Source: an uncultured Prevotella sp.
GTDB lineage: Bacteria > Bacteroidota > Bacteroidia > Bacteroidales > Bacteroidaceae
Length of the DNA stretch: 64,000 bases
Direction: 5' to 3'
Assembly (NCBI GenBank): GCA_944320305.1
Contig: CALUGW010000002.1
Span: forward strand, 1-64,000
The translations under genes were made by a program, and so were the position numbers. How positions within the stretch are numbered: position 1 is the stretch's first letter; the number at the start of each line of letters is the position of its first letter. Below are positions 1 through 7,988 of the stretch, piece by piece. Under the pieces are notes generated by a model, which was not told the DNA's origin, ran no database searches, and was given only the letters and a program-made list of their open reading frames with translations.

Positions 1-5
1 GAAAA

Positions 6-35
6 GGGCTGACTTCCAAGCGAGGAAATCAGCCC
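6..35 (+). terminator. Hairpin, possible terminator
   Basis: A 12-bp stem with one mismatch (GGGCTGACTTCC against GGAAATCAGCCC) is followed by TAATTTTATT. It would end transcripts entering from before the window. Confidence 0.45.
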
Positions 36-97
36 TAATTTTATTGAAACTAAAAAGTTTTAGCGGACACTAATAATCTAAAATAGACAAATGTAAT

Positions 98-247
98 ATG
101 GATATTGAATCTGCTGAGACCTCTATGAATATATATGCTCCTGATGGCTATTCTTCTCAGTTCACACGTGGAGAGTATGCACGAGCAAAAAAAGAAAAGG
201 AGGAAGCTCAATCAGATTTAGATAAATATGCCAAAAAAGGGGGCTGA
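98..247 (+). CDS. Hypothetical 49-aa protein
   Basis: An ATG opens 49 codons ending in TGA, and the stop lies inside the left arm of the next hairpin. The C-terminal half is highly charged and probably helical (RAKKEKEEAQSDLDKYAKK). The composition is much more A/T-rich than the helicase gene beside it. An in-frame stop lies at 74-76, so the ORF does not extend far upstream. It could be a real small gene or the tail of a longer gene broken by the duplication described for 6-301. I do not recognise a family. Confidence 0.35.
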   Translation: MDIESAETSMNIYAPDGYSSQFTRGEYARAKKEKEEAQSDLDKYAKKGG

Positions 248-271
248 CTTCCATTTTCGGAATTCAGCCCC
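240..271. terminator. Bidirectional terminator hairpin
   Basis: A GGGGCTGA/TCAGCCCC stem continues through TTCC/GGAA with one mismatch. On the minus strand it is followed by a T6 run, so it can end the leftward helicase transcript; on the plus strand it follows the 49-aa ORF. Confidence 0.6.
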
Positions 272-312
272 TTTCATTATTCAAAAAGTTTTCAGCGGAC
301 AGCCGCAAGCGC

Positions 313-2637
313 TCACGGCCCGAGCCTTACGGTCTTTGTCTTGCCCGGCACCAGCGTAAGCCGTGCCGTGCCGTCGCTGTCTATCTCGACATCGGCATAT
401 CTTGCGTCAACAACAATTCGTCCGTCTACGGATATCACGCCCCAGTGCTGCGGGTTGTCCTCAAAAGCACAGTAGACGCCCACCGGCACACGTATGCTGC
501 GGTAGACAGGCGGCACCACCACCCTGTCACCTTGCCGCAGCCCCCATTTCAAACCGGCTTTAAACGGCACCGCCTCTCCGGCCTCAGCGAACGTCCTGCT
601 CCGTTTTGCGTCAAGCTCTCGCCGGGCCGCGTCAGTCTTCTGCCGCGCAATCCTACAGGCTTCTTTCTTCAGTAAGGCTGCGGCACTGTCAAAATCCCCC
701 ACCCCGTCGGCCGGGTCGTCACTTGCAATGCAGCGCTTATCTCCGGCGGGAGTCACATGATAGTATCTCCCGCAGTCGCTGTCGGCCACTATTATGCTGC
801 CGTCGGCCAAAGTTCCGCTCAGCATATAGGCGTCGTCATAGTCACCGGCCAGCAGGCACACCGTGCCTCTGTTCCAGCAGGCGTTCTCCCCGTCAATCTG
901 ACGACACACCCGGTTCGGCATACAGCCGCGGATTCTCACATAAAACCCGCGAGCCGCCACAGAGCCACCGCTGCCGGACACACGGACGCACACGCGCCGC
1001 GTCCGGCTGTACAGACGCCTTCCGACGCGCAGCATCTCCACACCGCCATATTTCACCAACGCCGGACGCTCGCGGTAAACCTGTCCGTTCCTGACGTCTA
1101 TGAAAGCCTGAGCACCGCCACCGTCAAAAGCCGACAGAATGCATCCCCGCAGGATTCTTATGCCTGTGTATCGCCCAAGCCGCACTGTCGCCTTGCCGTC
1201 GGCACCGACAACGCACACCATTCCGTCCGAAAGCACCACCGCCGCATAATCGCCGTCTATGCCGACAACACGGCGGAAACGTGGCAAGGCAGTCACCGTG
1301 GCTCCACGCCTCAGACCGAAAAGCCCCGTCTGCCGGTCCTTAAAAGCCGTCAGCGCGGCCTGTATTGTCGCGCTCTCCGGACATTTTCCGTCTTCGAGAC
1401 ATCTCAACAGTCCGGCATGGTCAACAATCAACTCCAGTTCGGTGGCAACCCCTATCCTCTCCGTCACCTCGCGCCCCACAGCCATTGCGGCTGCGCGTGC
1501 GTCCGTCGCAGGGCGCCCCTTTCCGGCCAGCCTCCCCTCAAACATTGCCTGCCAGTCGCGCCGGGCCGCGGGCAGCCCGAACAGGCGGTAAAGCCCCACG
1601 TTGTCAATCAGCACGCACGCCGCCTTGCCCGCCGTCTTGCGCAGCCCGCGGCCCACCTGCTGCAGATACTTGGCCAGCGACAGCGTGGGCCGGGCCAGCT
1701 GCACAAACTCCACGTCGGGGCAGTCGAAGCCCTCGCTGAACACATCAACGTTCACCAGCACTTGTATCTTGCCCAGCCTGAAGTCATCCACCAGCTGACG
1801 GCGCAGCCCTGAGGGCGTCTTGCTGTCGATGGCCACGGCATTCACACCTTTATTATTATAGTATTCGGCAATGTTGCGCGCGTGGCTGATGCTGACGGCA
1901 TAAACAATGCCCTTCTTGCCGCCGGCATATTGCCGCACGCTCTCGTAGAGCCTTTCAATGGTCGGCTGTTTGTTCAGCACGGCGTCCATCTCCTTCACCT
2001 GAAAGTCGCCGTCGGCGCCGCGTTTTTCCAAGCCGTCTATCAGCCTTTGGTCCTCGCTGTCCGGCCTGATGGACACATAGTCAAACGCAGAGAGCCACCC
2101 CTGCCTGATGAAGTCGGCGATGCCGTCCGACTCCACCATCACGTCAAACAGGTCTGTGAATCCACGCCCGTTCAGCCTGCACGGCGTGGCGGTCATGCCT
2201 AACTTCTTGACGTCGGGAAAACGGCGCCACAGCTCGCGGTAAGTCTCTGCCAGCGCGTGGTGAGCCTCGTCGATGATGATGAGGCGGGGCTGTTCATTCT
2301 TCATGTCATCCCAATGTCGTGAAAGCCACTGGATAGACAGCACCCTGACAATCCTTTCCGACGGACTCATACCATACCGTGCCACCGTCTCCTCTATCTG
2401 CTCCACCAGCTCGCGGCGGTGGGCGACGATCCACACCTCGCCCGCCCCGCCATTCCTCACGCTTAACTCCTCATTCCTAATTCGTAACTCCTCATTCACT
2501 ATCTCCGCCAGCACAACGGTCTTGCCCGTGCCCGTGGGCATCTGCACGAGCACGCTGCGGCACGTCCGCCACGCCTCGCGAACACGGCTGACAACGGAGT
2601 GCTGATAGTCACGAAGAACGAAATGGCCGGTATTCAT
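313..2637 (-). CDS. DEAH-box superfamily 2 helicase with C-terminal WG-like repeats
   Basis: The N-terminal half is an ATP-dependent SF2 helicase. It has Walker A MPTGTGKT at about residues 33-40, DEAH at 123-126, motif III TATP at 149-152 and motif VI QVGRGLR near residue 330. The rest (774 aa in all) is Bacteroidetes-type. Two segments near the C-terminus, KWGLRQGDRVVVPPVY and HWGVISVDGRIVVD, look like WG repeats, which are usually linked to peptide or wall contacts. Residues 48-62 (NEELRIRNEELSVRN) are an in-frame copy of an interspersed DNA repeat placed just after motif I. The gene lies 29 bp downstream of a GT4 gene on the same strand. Substrate and role are unknown; it may be a neighbour of the polysaccharide locus rather than part of it. 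Confidence 0.85.
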   Translation of the reverse strand: MNTGHFVLRDYQHSVVSRVREAWRTCRSVLVQMPTGTGKTVVLAEIVNEELRIRNEELSVRNGGAGEVWIVAHRRELVEQIEETVARYGMSPSERIVRVLSIQWLSRHWDDMKNEQPRLIIIDEAHHALAETYRELWRRFPDVKKLGMTATPCRLNGRGFTDLFDVMVESDGIADFIRQGWLSAFDYVSIRPDSEDQRLIDGLEKRGADGDFQVKEMDAVLNKQPTIERLYESVRQYAGGKKGIVYAVSISHARNIAEYYNNKGVNAVAIDSKTPSGLRRQLVDDFRLGKIQVLVNVDVFSEGFDCPDVEFVQLARPTLSLAKYLQQVGRGLRKTAGKAACVLIDNVGLYRLFGLPAARRDWQAMFEGRLAGKGRPATDARAAAMAVGREVTERIGVATELELIVDHAGLLRCLEDGKCPESATIQAALTAFKDRQTGLFGLRRGATVTALPRFRRVVGIDGDYAAVVLSDGMVCVVGADGKATVRLGRYTGIRILRGCILSAFDGGGAQAFIDVRNGQVYRERPALVKYGGVEMLRVGRRLYSRTRRVCVRVSGSGGSVAARGFYVRIRGCMPNRVCRQIDGENACWNRGTVCLLAGDYDDAYMLSGTLADGSIIVADSDCGRYYHVTPAGDKRCIASDDPADGVGDFDSAAALLKKEACRIARQKTDAARRELDAKRSRTFAEAGEAVPFKAGLKWGLRQGDRVVVPPVYRSIRVPVGVYCAFEDNPQHWGVISVDGRIVVDARYADVEIDSDGTARLTLVPGKTKTVRLGP
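2452..2496 (-). repeat. In-frame GAATTA-type repeat inside helicase gene
   Basis: The coding strand reads GAGTTACGAATTAGGAATGA followed by GGAGTTAA, a roughly 7-bp periodic repeat. It encodes NEELRIRNEELSVRN and keeps the frame open. A related copy lies in the next gene at 3100-3127. Confidence 0.7.
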
Positions 2638-2666
2638 GATTTCAGGAGCAAGCGCACCAGTGCGCG

Positions 2667-3779
2667 TTATCGGTCCAGACCGTTATAAACCTCGGCCACC
2701 TGGCGGGCTATGCGGTTCCAGTCGTAGCGCGACATATCGTAACTGACGCGGGCGAAAGGCCGCTCCGCCACATTGCGGAGCCTGGCGGCAAGGGCGTCAA
2801 CATTGCCCACGGGGAAATAGCATTCCGAGTCAAGCCCCACCTCCAGATTGGCCGGAATGTCGCTCACCACAACCCTTGCGCCGTAGCTCATGGCCTCAAG
2901 CAGGGCTATGGGCAGCCCCTCGTGGCTCGACGGCAGACAGAAGCAACGGCAGTTGTAGAGCAGCGAGTGCAGCCTGCGCCCCTTGATGAATCCGGTAAGC
3001 ACCACACCATTGTCCTTTGCCATCTGCTTGAGACGTCGTGAATAGTCGTCCTCAAAGTCTGCGTCGCCGGCAAGCACCAGCTTTATGCCGCTATCTTTTT
3101 TAACTCTTAATTCATAATTCTTAATTTGAGCGTAAGCGGAAACGAGGTGGTGCAGGTTCTTCTCGGGCACAAAGCGGCACATGCCGAGAATGTAGCGCCC
3201 CTTTTCTATGCCCAGCTCTTTGAAGTATTCCGGGCAATCACACAGCTCCGGCTCCGACACGCCGTTATAAATGAGGTGCACGCGGTGTGTCCTGCCATAC
3301 TTGCGCCTTATGATGCCGCGGATAACGTCCGAGATAACTATCACATCGTCGGCAAACATACAGCCCATGCGCTCGCCCAGCCTCAGCATTGCCTTGGCCG
3401 CCGCGCCCCATTTGTCGCGGTCGTAGTCGGGGCCGTGGTGGGTGAACACCACCCGCAGCCCCAGCATCTTTGCGTATGGCACAAGCAGCGCCGGGCCGAC
3501 GGCGTGGATGTGCACCACATCGGCGCGCATCCTCCGCGCCGCGTTAATGGCCCGGAACGTGTGGATTATGGCCTCAAACGACTTCCGCTTCGGACTCTCA
3601 ATGTCCACGAGCCTCACCCCGCGCCACTCCGTCAGGCCGTCGCTCACATAGTTCCTGCGCCGGGCCACGGTAACGTCGAAGCCCATGCTGGCCAGACGCG
3701 GAAACAGCTCCTCGCAATGGGTCTCCACACCACCCATCACGCCGGGAATGCCGCGCGTGCCGGTAACGAATATTTTCAT
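2667..3779 (-). CDS. GT4 glycosyltransferase with DUF1972-like N-terminus
   Basis: This 370-aa protein begins MKIFVTGTRGIPGVMGGVET, the signature of DUF1972/GT4 transferases often annotated as rhamnosyl- or galactosyltransferases of surface polysaccharides. The C-terminal half carries the retaining GT-B nucleotide-sugar site, seen as SSHEGLPIALLEAMSYGARV. It is a cytoplasmic enzyme expected to add one sugar to a lipid-linked repeat unit. Near the middle, YELRVKK is encoded by an in-frame interspersed repeat (3100-3127), in the region between the two Rossmann domains. The donor and acceptor cannot be told from sequence. It shares direction with the rest of the locus but is separated from it by an oppositely oriented ATPase gene. 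Confidence 0.85.
   Translation of the reverse strand: MKIFVTGTRGIPGVMGGVETHCEELFPRLASMGFDVTVARRRNYVSDGLTEWRGVRLVDIESPKRKSFEAIIHTFRAINAARRMRADVVHIHAVGPALLVPYAKMLGLRVVFTHHGPDYDRDKWGAAAKAMLRLGERMGCMFADDVIVISDVIRGIIRRKYGRTHRVHLIYNGVSEPELCDCPEYFKELGIEKGRYILGMCRFVPEKNLHHLVSAYAQIKNYELRVKKDSGIKLVLAGDADFEDDYSRRLKQMAKDNGVVLTGFIKGRRLHSLLYNCRCFCLPSSHEGLPIALLEAMSYGARVVVSDIPANLEVGLDSECYFPVGNVDALAARLRNVAERPFARVSYDMSRYDWNRIARQVAEVYNGLDR
3100..3127 (-). repeat. In-frame GAATTA-type repeat inside GT4 gene
   Basis: The coding strand reads AATTAAGAATTATGAATTAA then GAGTTAA. It is homologous to the repeat at 2452-2496 and is translated as part of KNYELRVKK. Confidence 0.7.
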
Positions 3780-3814
3780 TTCTGCTGAAACATTTTATCG
3801 GAACGCGATAGAGC

Positions 3815-3878
3815 CAATTCCGAAATTATTATAAGATTTTCGGAATCAATTCCGAAATTATCATAAGATTTTTGGAAA
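3815..3878. repeat. Two tandem 32-bp repeats
   Basis: Copies at 3815-3846 and 3847-3878 both begin CAATTCCGAAATTAT and continue with ATAAGATTTT. The second copy has TTTGG where the first has TTCGG, and that TTTG serves as the -33 element of the promoter at 3871-3902. Confidence 0.85.
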
Positions 3879-3902
3879 ATACGTATTTTCTTCCTATCTT
3901 TG
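3871..3902 (+). promoter_or_regulatory. Promoter for AAA/DUF4143 gene
   Basis: TTTG at 3871-3874, 20 nt, then TATCTTTG at 3895-3902 matches the Bacteroidetes sigma-ABfr consensus TTTG-N19/20-TAnnTTTG. The predicted start of transcription is near 3909. Confidence 0.8.
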
Positions 3903-3957
3903 CCCATGGCAGACCATCGCAGTGCCAACAGTAAACAACCACTCAAAACCAACCGGC

Positions 3958-5088
3958 ATGATACACCGCACTCTGGAATACATCATCAGCCCACTGCTCG
4001 GAAGCAACAAAGCCATAATAATAATGGGAGCCAGACAGGTGGGCAAGTCAACTTTGCTCAACCAAATGTTCGGCAGCACGAAAGACGTGCTCTGGATGAA
4101 CGGCGACGACACCGACATTCAGGCTCTCTTCAAAGACATCTCGTCCACCAGGCTGAAAGCACTGATAGGCAACAACAAATATGTAATCATTGACGAGGCA
4201 CAACGGATACCCGACATAGGACTCCGCCTGAAGCTCATCACAGACCAGATACCGGGCGTACAAGTCATTGCGACAGGCAGCAGCTCGTTCGAACTGGCGT
4301 CGAAAATAAACGAACCGCTTACCGGGCGCAAACGCGAGTTCAAGATGTTTCCGCTGACTTTCGCAGAAATGGCCAAAAGCACAAACCTGCTTGACGAGCT
4401 TCGCATGATTCCACACCGTATGGTTTACGGATATTATCCAGAGGTTGTATGTGCTCCCGGCAACGAAAAGCCCATACTGAAGGAGTTGGCGGACAGCTAT
4501 CTCTACAAAGACATACTGACGCTCGACAGCATCAACAAGCCCGACAAGCTGTCGCGCCTTGTCAAAGCCCTCGCACTGCAGATAGGAAGCCAGGTTTCTT
4601 ACAATGAAATAGGCAACATGATCGGTCTCGACTCAAAGACCGTGGAACGCTATGTTGACATTCTTGAGAAGTCATACATCGTGTTCCGCCTCGGCAGTTT
4701 CTCGCGCAACATCCGCAATGAGCTGAAAGCGAGCCGCAAGATATACTTCTGGGATCTCGGCATACGCAACGCGGCGATAGGCAATATGGCCCAAATTGAG
4801 AGCCGCACTGACGTTGGAGAGCTGTGGGAGAACTATGCCATCGCCGAGCGGATGAAGCTCAACGCTTATCGCGGCAGCTTCGCCCAATCGTGGTTCTGGC
4901 GCACACAGCAGCAAAAGGAGATAGACTACATCGAGGAAGAAGACGGCAGGCTGAAGGCTTTTGAGTTCAAATGGAACGAGCGCAAGGCGAACGTGAAGTG
5001 CCCTGAAGCATTTTCCACCGCCTATCCCGGCTCTGAGTTCAAGGTCATCACGCCTCAAAATATTGAAGAGTTTATACAGACAGACTGA
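3958..5088 (+). CDS. AAA-family ATPase with DUF4143 domain
   Basis: The protein is 376 aa from the ATG at 3958; an upstream GTG at 3922 in frame is less likely because conserved sequence begins at MIHRTLEYI. Walker A is GARQVGKS, Walker B is VIIDEAQR, and a sensor-like ATGSSSFEL follows. The C-terminal DUF4143 part contains EIDYIEEEDGRLKAFEFKW, which looks like a PD-(D/E)xK nuclease-type core (D, then ExK). This family is expanded in Bacteroidetes and its function is not established. It has its own promoter and runs against the surrounding glycosyltransferase genes, so it is probably an insertion in the locus rather than a pathway member. Confidence 0.85.
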   Translation: MIHRTLEYIISPLLGSNKAIIIMGARQVGKSTLLNQMFGSTKDVLWMNGDDTDIQALFKDISSTRLKALIGNNKYVIIDEAQRIPDIGLRLKLITDQIPGVQVIATGSSSFELASKINEPLTGRKREFKMFPLTFAEMAKSTNLLDELRMIPHRMVYGYYPEVVCAPGNEKPILKELADSYLYKDILTLDSINKPDKLSRLVKALALQIGSQVSYNEIGNMIGLDSKTVERYVDILEKSYIVFRLGSFSRNIRNELKASRKIYFWDLGIRNAAIGNMAQIESRTDVGELWENYAIAERMKLNAYRGSFAQSWFWRTQQQKEIDYIEEEDGRLKAFEFKWNERKANVKCPEAFSTAYPGSEFKVITPQNIEEFIQTD

Positions 5089-5111
5089 AACAATCCTCAC
5101 TGACAAAACCT

Positions 5112-5222
5112 ATGATAAGACCGCTCTCCGCCCTGAAAGAGGCCATGACATACGCCGGCATCGTCTTGCTGTCGGTCCTGTCGGCGGCGTGGCTGCTGCT
5201 CACGGGGCGCAGGCGGAAATGA
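5112..5222 (+). CDS. Possible 36-aa single-pass membrane protein
   Basis: The ORF starts 23 nt after the ATPase stop and encodes a charged N-terminus, a hydrophobic stretch (AGIVLLSVLSAAWLLL) and a basic tail GRRRK. That is the layout of a small inner-membrane protein with the tail inside the cell. It fills most of the 150-bp gap before the convergent GT4 gene. There is no clear ribosome-binding site, which is usual in this phylum. It could be chance, as the gap is short and G/C-rich. Confidence 0.4.
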   Translation: MIRPLSALKEAMTYAGIVLLSVLSAAWLLLTGRRRK

Positions 5223-5238
5223 CCGAAGCACTGGCCGC

Positions 5239-6465
5239 TCACACAAAGCGGCGGTAGAAAGCCACGAGCCGCTCGTAGTAAGGCCCCGGGGCAAAGTTTT
5301 CGGCGGCAAAGCGCAAGGCACCGGCGCTCAGCGCATGGTAGTCGTCAGCCCCAAACGAAGCGGCATTACAGAGCACGTCGCGCAGGTCGTCGGCGTCGCC
5401 GCTTGTGAACAGGAAGCCGGTCTGGGCCTCAACAACAATCTCAGGTATTCCGCCTATGCGCGCCCCTATGACCGGCGTTCCGGCGGAGTAAGCCTCGATG
5501 ACGGTCATGGGATTGTTCTCATACCACTCCGACGGCACCACCACGAAGCACGCCCCGGCCACAAGCTCCTCCAGCTCGCGCCCCCGCTTGTAGCCCAGAA
5601 ACTCCACATTGTCCATGCCGCAGGCCCATGCAAAGGCTTTCAGCCCCTCCTCCTTCGGCCCCGTTCCGGCTATCTTCAGGCGGCACTGCGGCAAACCTCT
5701 GAAAGCCTCAAGCAGCGTTCTGACGCCCTTCTCGTATGACAGACGGCCGAAGTACAGGAAATAGCGGTCTTCGGGCAGCCGCTTCGGGGCGGCGGCCACC
5801 GCCGTCGAGAAATTATACAGCGTGACGCTCGGCTTGCGCCTCACCGCAGGCATATACCTCTCCTGAATCTCCTTTGCGAAATTGCTCACGTAGATGAAGC
5901 CGTCGAAATACTCCGCCGGATTGAAGAAAGCGTTGCGGATATACTGCTCGGCGGCCATTACAGCGCTCATCAGGCGGCTGCCCTTGCAGCAGTTGTGGGT
6001 GAGGCAGCGGTAGAAATGCCGGCCGCGGCACGCCTCGCAGACGCGCCCCCGGCCGTCGCGGAAGGTGTATGCCGGGCACACTAAGCGGTAGTCGTGCACG
6101 GTGAAGAGCACCGGCACGCCGTGCCTGCGCAGCACAGGCAGTATCGAGCCTGTAATCTGGCCCCACATCAGGTGAATGTGCGCTATGTCCGGCCGCTCGT
6201 CTCTGATCAGCCGCTCAATGTTCCTCGCGGCCTCCCTGCTGTAGAAATAGTTCACCAGATTGCGCGCCTGCCTGAGCGGCCCGCGCCTCGTCTCCTTCGA
6301 CTCGGGGAAATACTTGCTCTGCGGCGACGGTTCGTTGCGCTCCCACTTCAGCGTGAAGTAGACCACCTCGTGGCCGTGCTCCTCAAGCATCCGCCCCGTG
6401 TTGAAGCACACGGTCTCCGCCCCGCCCTTGTTGTAATTGTAAACATCTATGAGAAGAACTTTCAT
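5239..6465 (-). CDS. GT4 glycosyltransferase
   Basis: This 408-aa GT-B enzyme has the N-terminal GT4 pattern MKVLLIDVYNYNKGGAETVC and the C-terminal donor-site region VVPSEWYENNPMTVIEAYSA with the downstream GGIPEIV. A cysteine cluster (CEACRGRHFYRCLTHNCC) near residue 145-160 is typical of one GT4 subgroup found in O-antigen and capsule loci. It is cytoplasmic and should act on lipid-linked intermediates. It lies between two oppositely oriented ATPase genes. The sugar it transfers is unknown. Confidence 0.85.
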   Translation of the reverse strand: MKVLLIDVYNYNKGGAETVCFNTGRMLEEHGHEVVYFTLKWERNEPSPQSKYFPESKETRRGPLRQARNLVNYFYSREAARNIERLIRDERPDIAHIHLMWGQITGSILPVLRRHGVPVLFTVHDYRLVCPAYTFRDGRGRVCEACRGRHFYRCLTHNCCKGSRLMSAVMAAEQYIRNAFFNPAEYFDGFIYVSNFAKEIQERYMPAVRRKPSVTLYNFSTAVAAAPKRLPEDRYFLYFGRLSYEKGVRTLLEAFRGLPQCRLKIAGTGPKEEGLKAFAWACGMDNVEFLGYKRGRELEELVAGACFVVVPSEWYENNPMTVIEAYSAGTPVIGARIGGIPEIVVEAQTGFLFTSGDADDLRDVLCNAASFGADDYHALSAGALRFAAENFAPGPYYERLVAFYRRFV

Positions 6466-6570
6466 GGCAACATCTTAAAAACAGCCACAGAAAGCATATT
6501 CCGCGCTAATTATGCTCTCTATAGAGTGCATATTTTATCGGTTTTATGCTCTCCTGACAATATTTTTTTG

Positions 6571-6578
6571 TATCTTTG
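6571..6578 (+). promoter_or_regulatory. Promoter -7 element for second ATPase
   Basis: TATCTTTG fits TAnnTTTG and lies 86 nt before the ATG at 6665. No convincing TTTG is seen at -33, so only the -7 box is called. Confidence 0.55.
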
Positions 6579-6664
6579 CAAGAAAACAAGACATCCGCAC
6601 AGCATATGGCGAGCTGTCCGCCAAACCGGCGCAAGCCCAATAACCCTACAAAACAGATTGAGCA

Positions 6665-7918
6665 ATGGACAAAAAAGTGATAAAAGAAATCATACTGTGG
6701 CAGCAGCAGTTCATAAAAGGAGTGAAGCTGCAAGAGCGCAAAATCAGCATAGACCCGGCCGGAAACTATGTGTTCGTTGGCATACGCCGCGCCGGAAAGA
6801 CCTATATGCTCTACCAGCACATACAGCAACTGCTGCGCGAAGGCCACGACATTACGGAAATTCTGTTTGTGAATTTTGAAGACGAGCGCATATCAGACAT
6901 TCAGAAAGGCGAGCTGCACACCGTCATCGACGCCTACCGGGAGCTGTTCGCCCACGAGCCGATAATATTTCTTGACGAGATTCAGAATGTCGAGGGCTGG
7001 CAGCACTTCGCCCGCCGGTTGGCCGACGAGGGCCGCCGCGTGTTCATCACTGGCAGCAACGCCCATATGCTCAGCCGCGAGATAGCCTCGGCCTTGGGCG
7101 GGCGGTTCCTCATCCAGGAGGTCTGGCCGTTCTCATTCCGCGAGTATCTGCAGTTTAAGGGACTGCGGCTCGGCAAGCATTGGGAGCTGTCACCCGCAAA
7201 GGCAGACGTTGTGCGCCTGTTTGGCGATTATTTTCTTTACGGCGGACTGGCCGAGTCGTTCTCCTATGCCGACAAACGCCTGTGGCTCACATCTCTCTTC
7301 CACAAGGTGCTCTATTCCGACATCATCATCAGAAAAGGAATACGCAACGAGCGCAGTATGTCGCTGCTGATCAGAAAGCTGGCCGACAGCGTGATGCAGC
7401 CCACCGCCGTAAAACGGCTCCAGAACATTCTGCAGGGCGACGGAACACAAATAACACGCGCCACCATCACCACATACCTGACCTATCTCCGCGAGGCTTT
7501 CCTCTGCTTCTCGGTGCCAAACTTCACTGACAGCATTCCCCAGCGCGAGCTTATGCAGAAGCACTATTTCTACGACAACGGCATCCTCAATCTATTTCTG
7601 ATAAACCCGGAAGCCAAGCTGCTTGAAAACCTCGTGGCCATAAGCCTGCTACGCAAGCACGGCGACAACCTGTTTTACTACAACCGCAACGTCGAGGTTG
7701 ACTTCTACATCCCGGCTGAGCAAACCGGAATACAAGTGTCTTACGACATCACAGACCTCGAAACCAGAGAGCGCGAGACGTCAGCCCTCGTCAAACTGAA
7801 CGCATTCAAACCGCTGCGGCAGGCGCTCATCATAACCTACAACGACGAGCAGACCATTACGGCCAAAGACCTTGAGATAAAAGTTATTCCTGTGTGGAAA
7901 TGGCTGCTGGAGCTGTGA
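6665..7918 (+). CDS. AAA-family ATPase with DUF4143 domain (second copy type)
   Basis: This 417-aa protein has an ATPase core with Walker A GIRRAGKT, Walker B IIFLDEIQN and FITGSNAHML, then a DUF4143 C-terminus. It belongs to the same broad family as the gene at 3958 but to a distinct subgroup (GxRRxGKT type). Its nuclease-like strand reads VEVDFYIPAEQTGIQVSYD, so the ExK pair present in the other copy is replaced by QVS. It has its own promoter and is inverted relative to the polysaccharide genes on both sides. Biological role is unknown. Confidence 0.85.
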   Translation: MDKKVIKEIILWQQQFIKGVKLQERKISIDPAGNYVFVGIRRAGKTYMLYQHIQQLLREGHDITEILFVNFEDERISDIQKGELHTVIDAYRELFAHEPIIFLDEIQNVEGWQHFARRLADEGRRVFITGSNAHMLSREIASALGGRFLIQEVWPFSFREYLQFKGLRLGKHWELSPAKADVVRLFGDYFLYGGLAESFSYADKRLWLTSLFHKVLYSDIIIRKGIRNERSMSLLIRKLADSVMQPTAVKRLQNILQGDGTQITRATITTYLTYLREAFLCFSVPNFTDSIPQRELMQKHYFYDNGILNLFLINPEAKLLENLVAISLLRKHGDNLFYYNRNVEVDFYIPAEQTGIQVSYDITDLETRERETSALVKLNAFKPLRQALIITYNDEQTITAKDLEIKVIPVWKWLLEL

Positions 7919-7988
7919 CTGCACATCAATCCGATTGCATAAAATGCGGCACGTGCCTCGCACGTCACCACACACCACGACGCTGAGG

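Larger units (their letters stand above)
6..301. repeat. Direct repeat pair flanking a small ORF
   Basis: Positions 6-69 and 241-301 are copies of one module. Each has a hairpin starting GGGCTGACTTCC and ending TCAGCCC, followed by an A/T-rich stretch and then AAAAAGTTTT, one base, AGCGGACA. The 49-codon ORF at 98-247 lies between them. The arrangement suggests a local duplication or the remains of a gene array. I do not recognise it as a known insertion-sequence end. Confidence 0.6.

Noticed and set aside
3815..3878. CRISPR-like repeats
   Set aside because: The two 32-bp copies are directly adjacent with no spacer and no cas gene is present.
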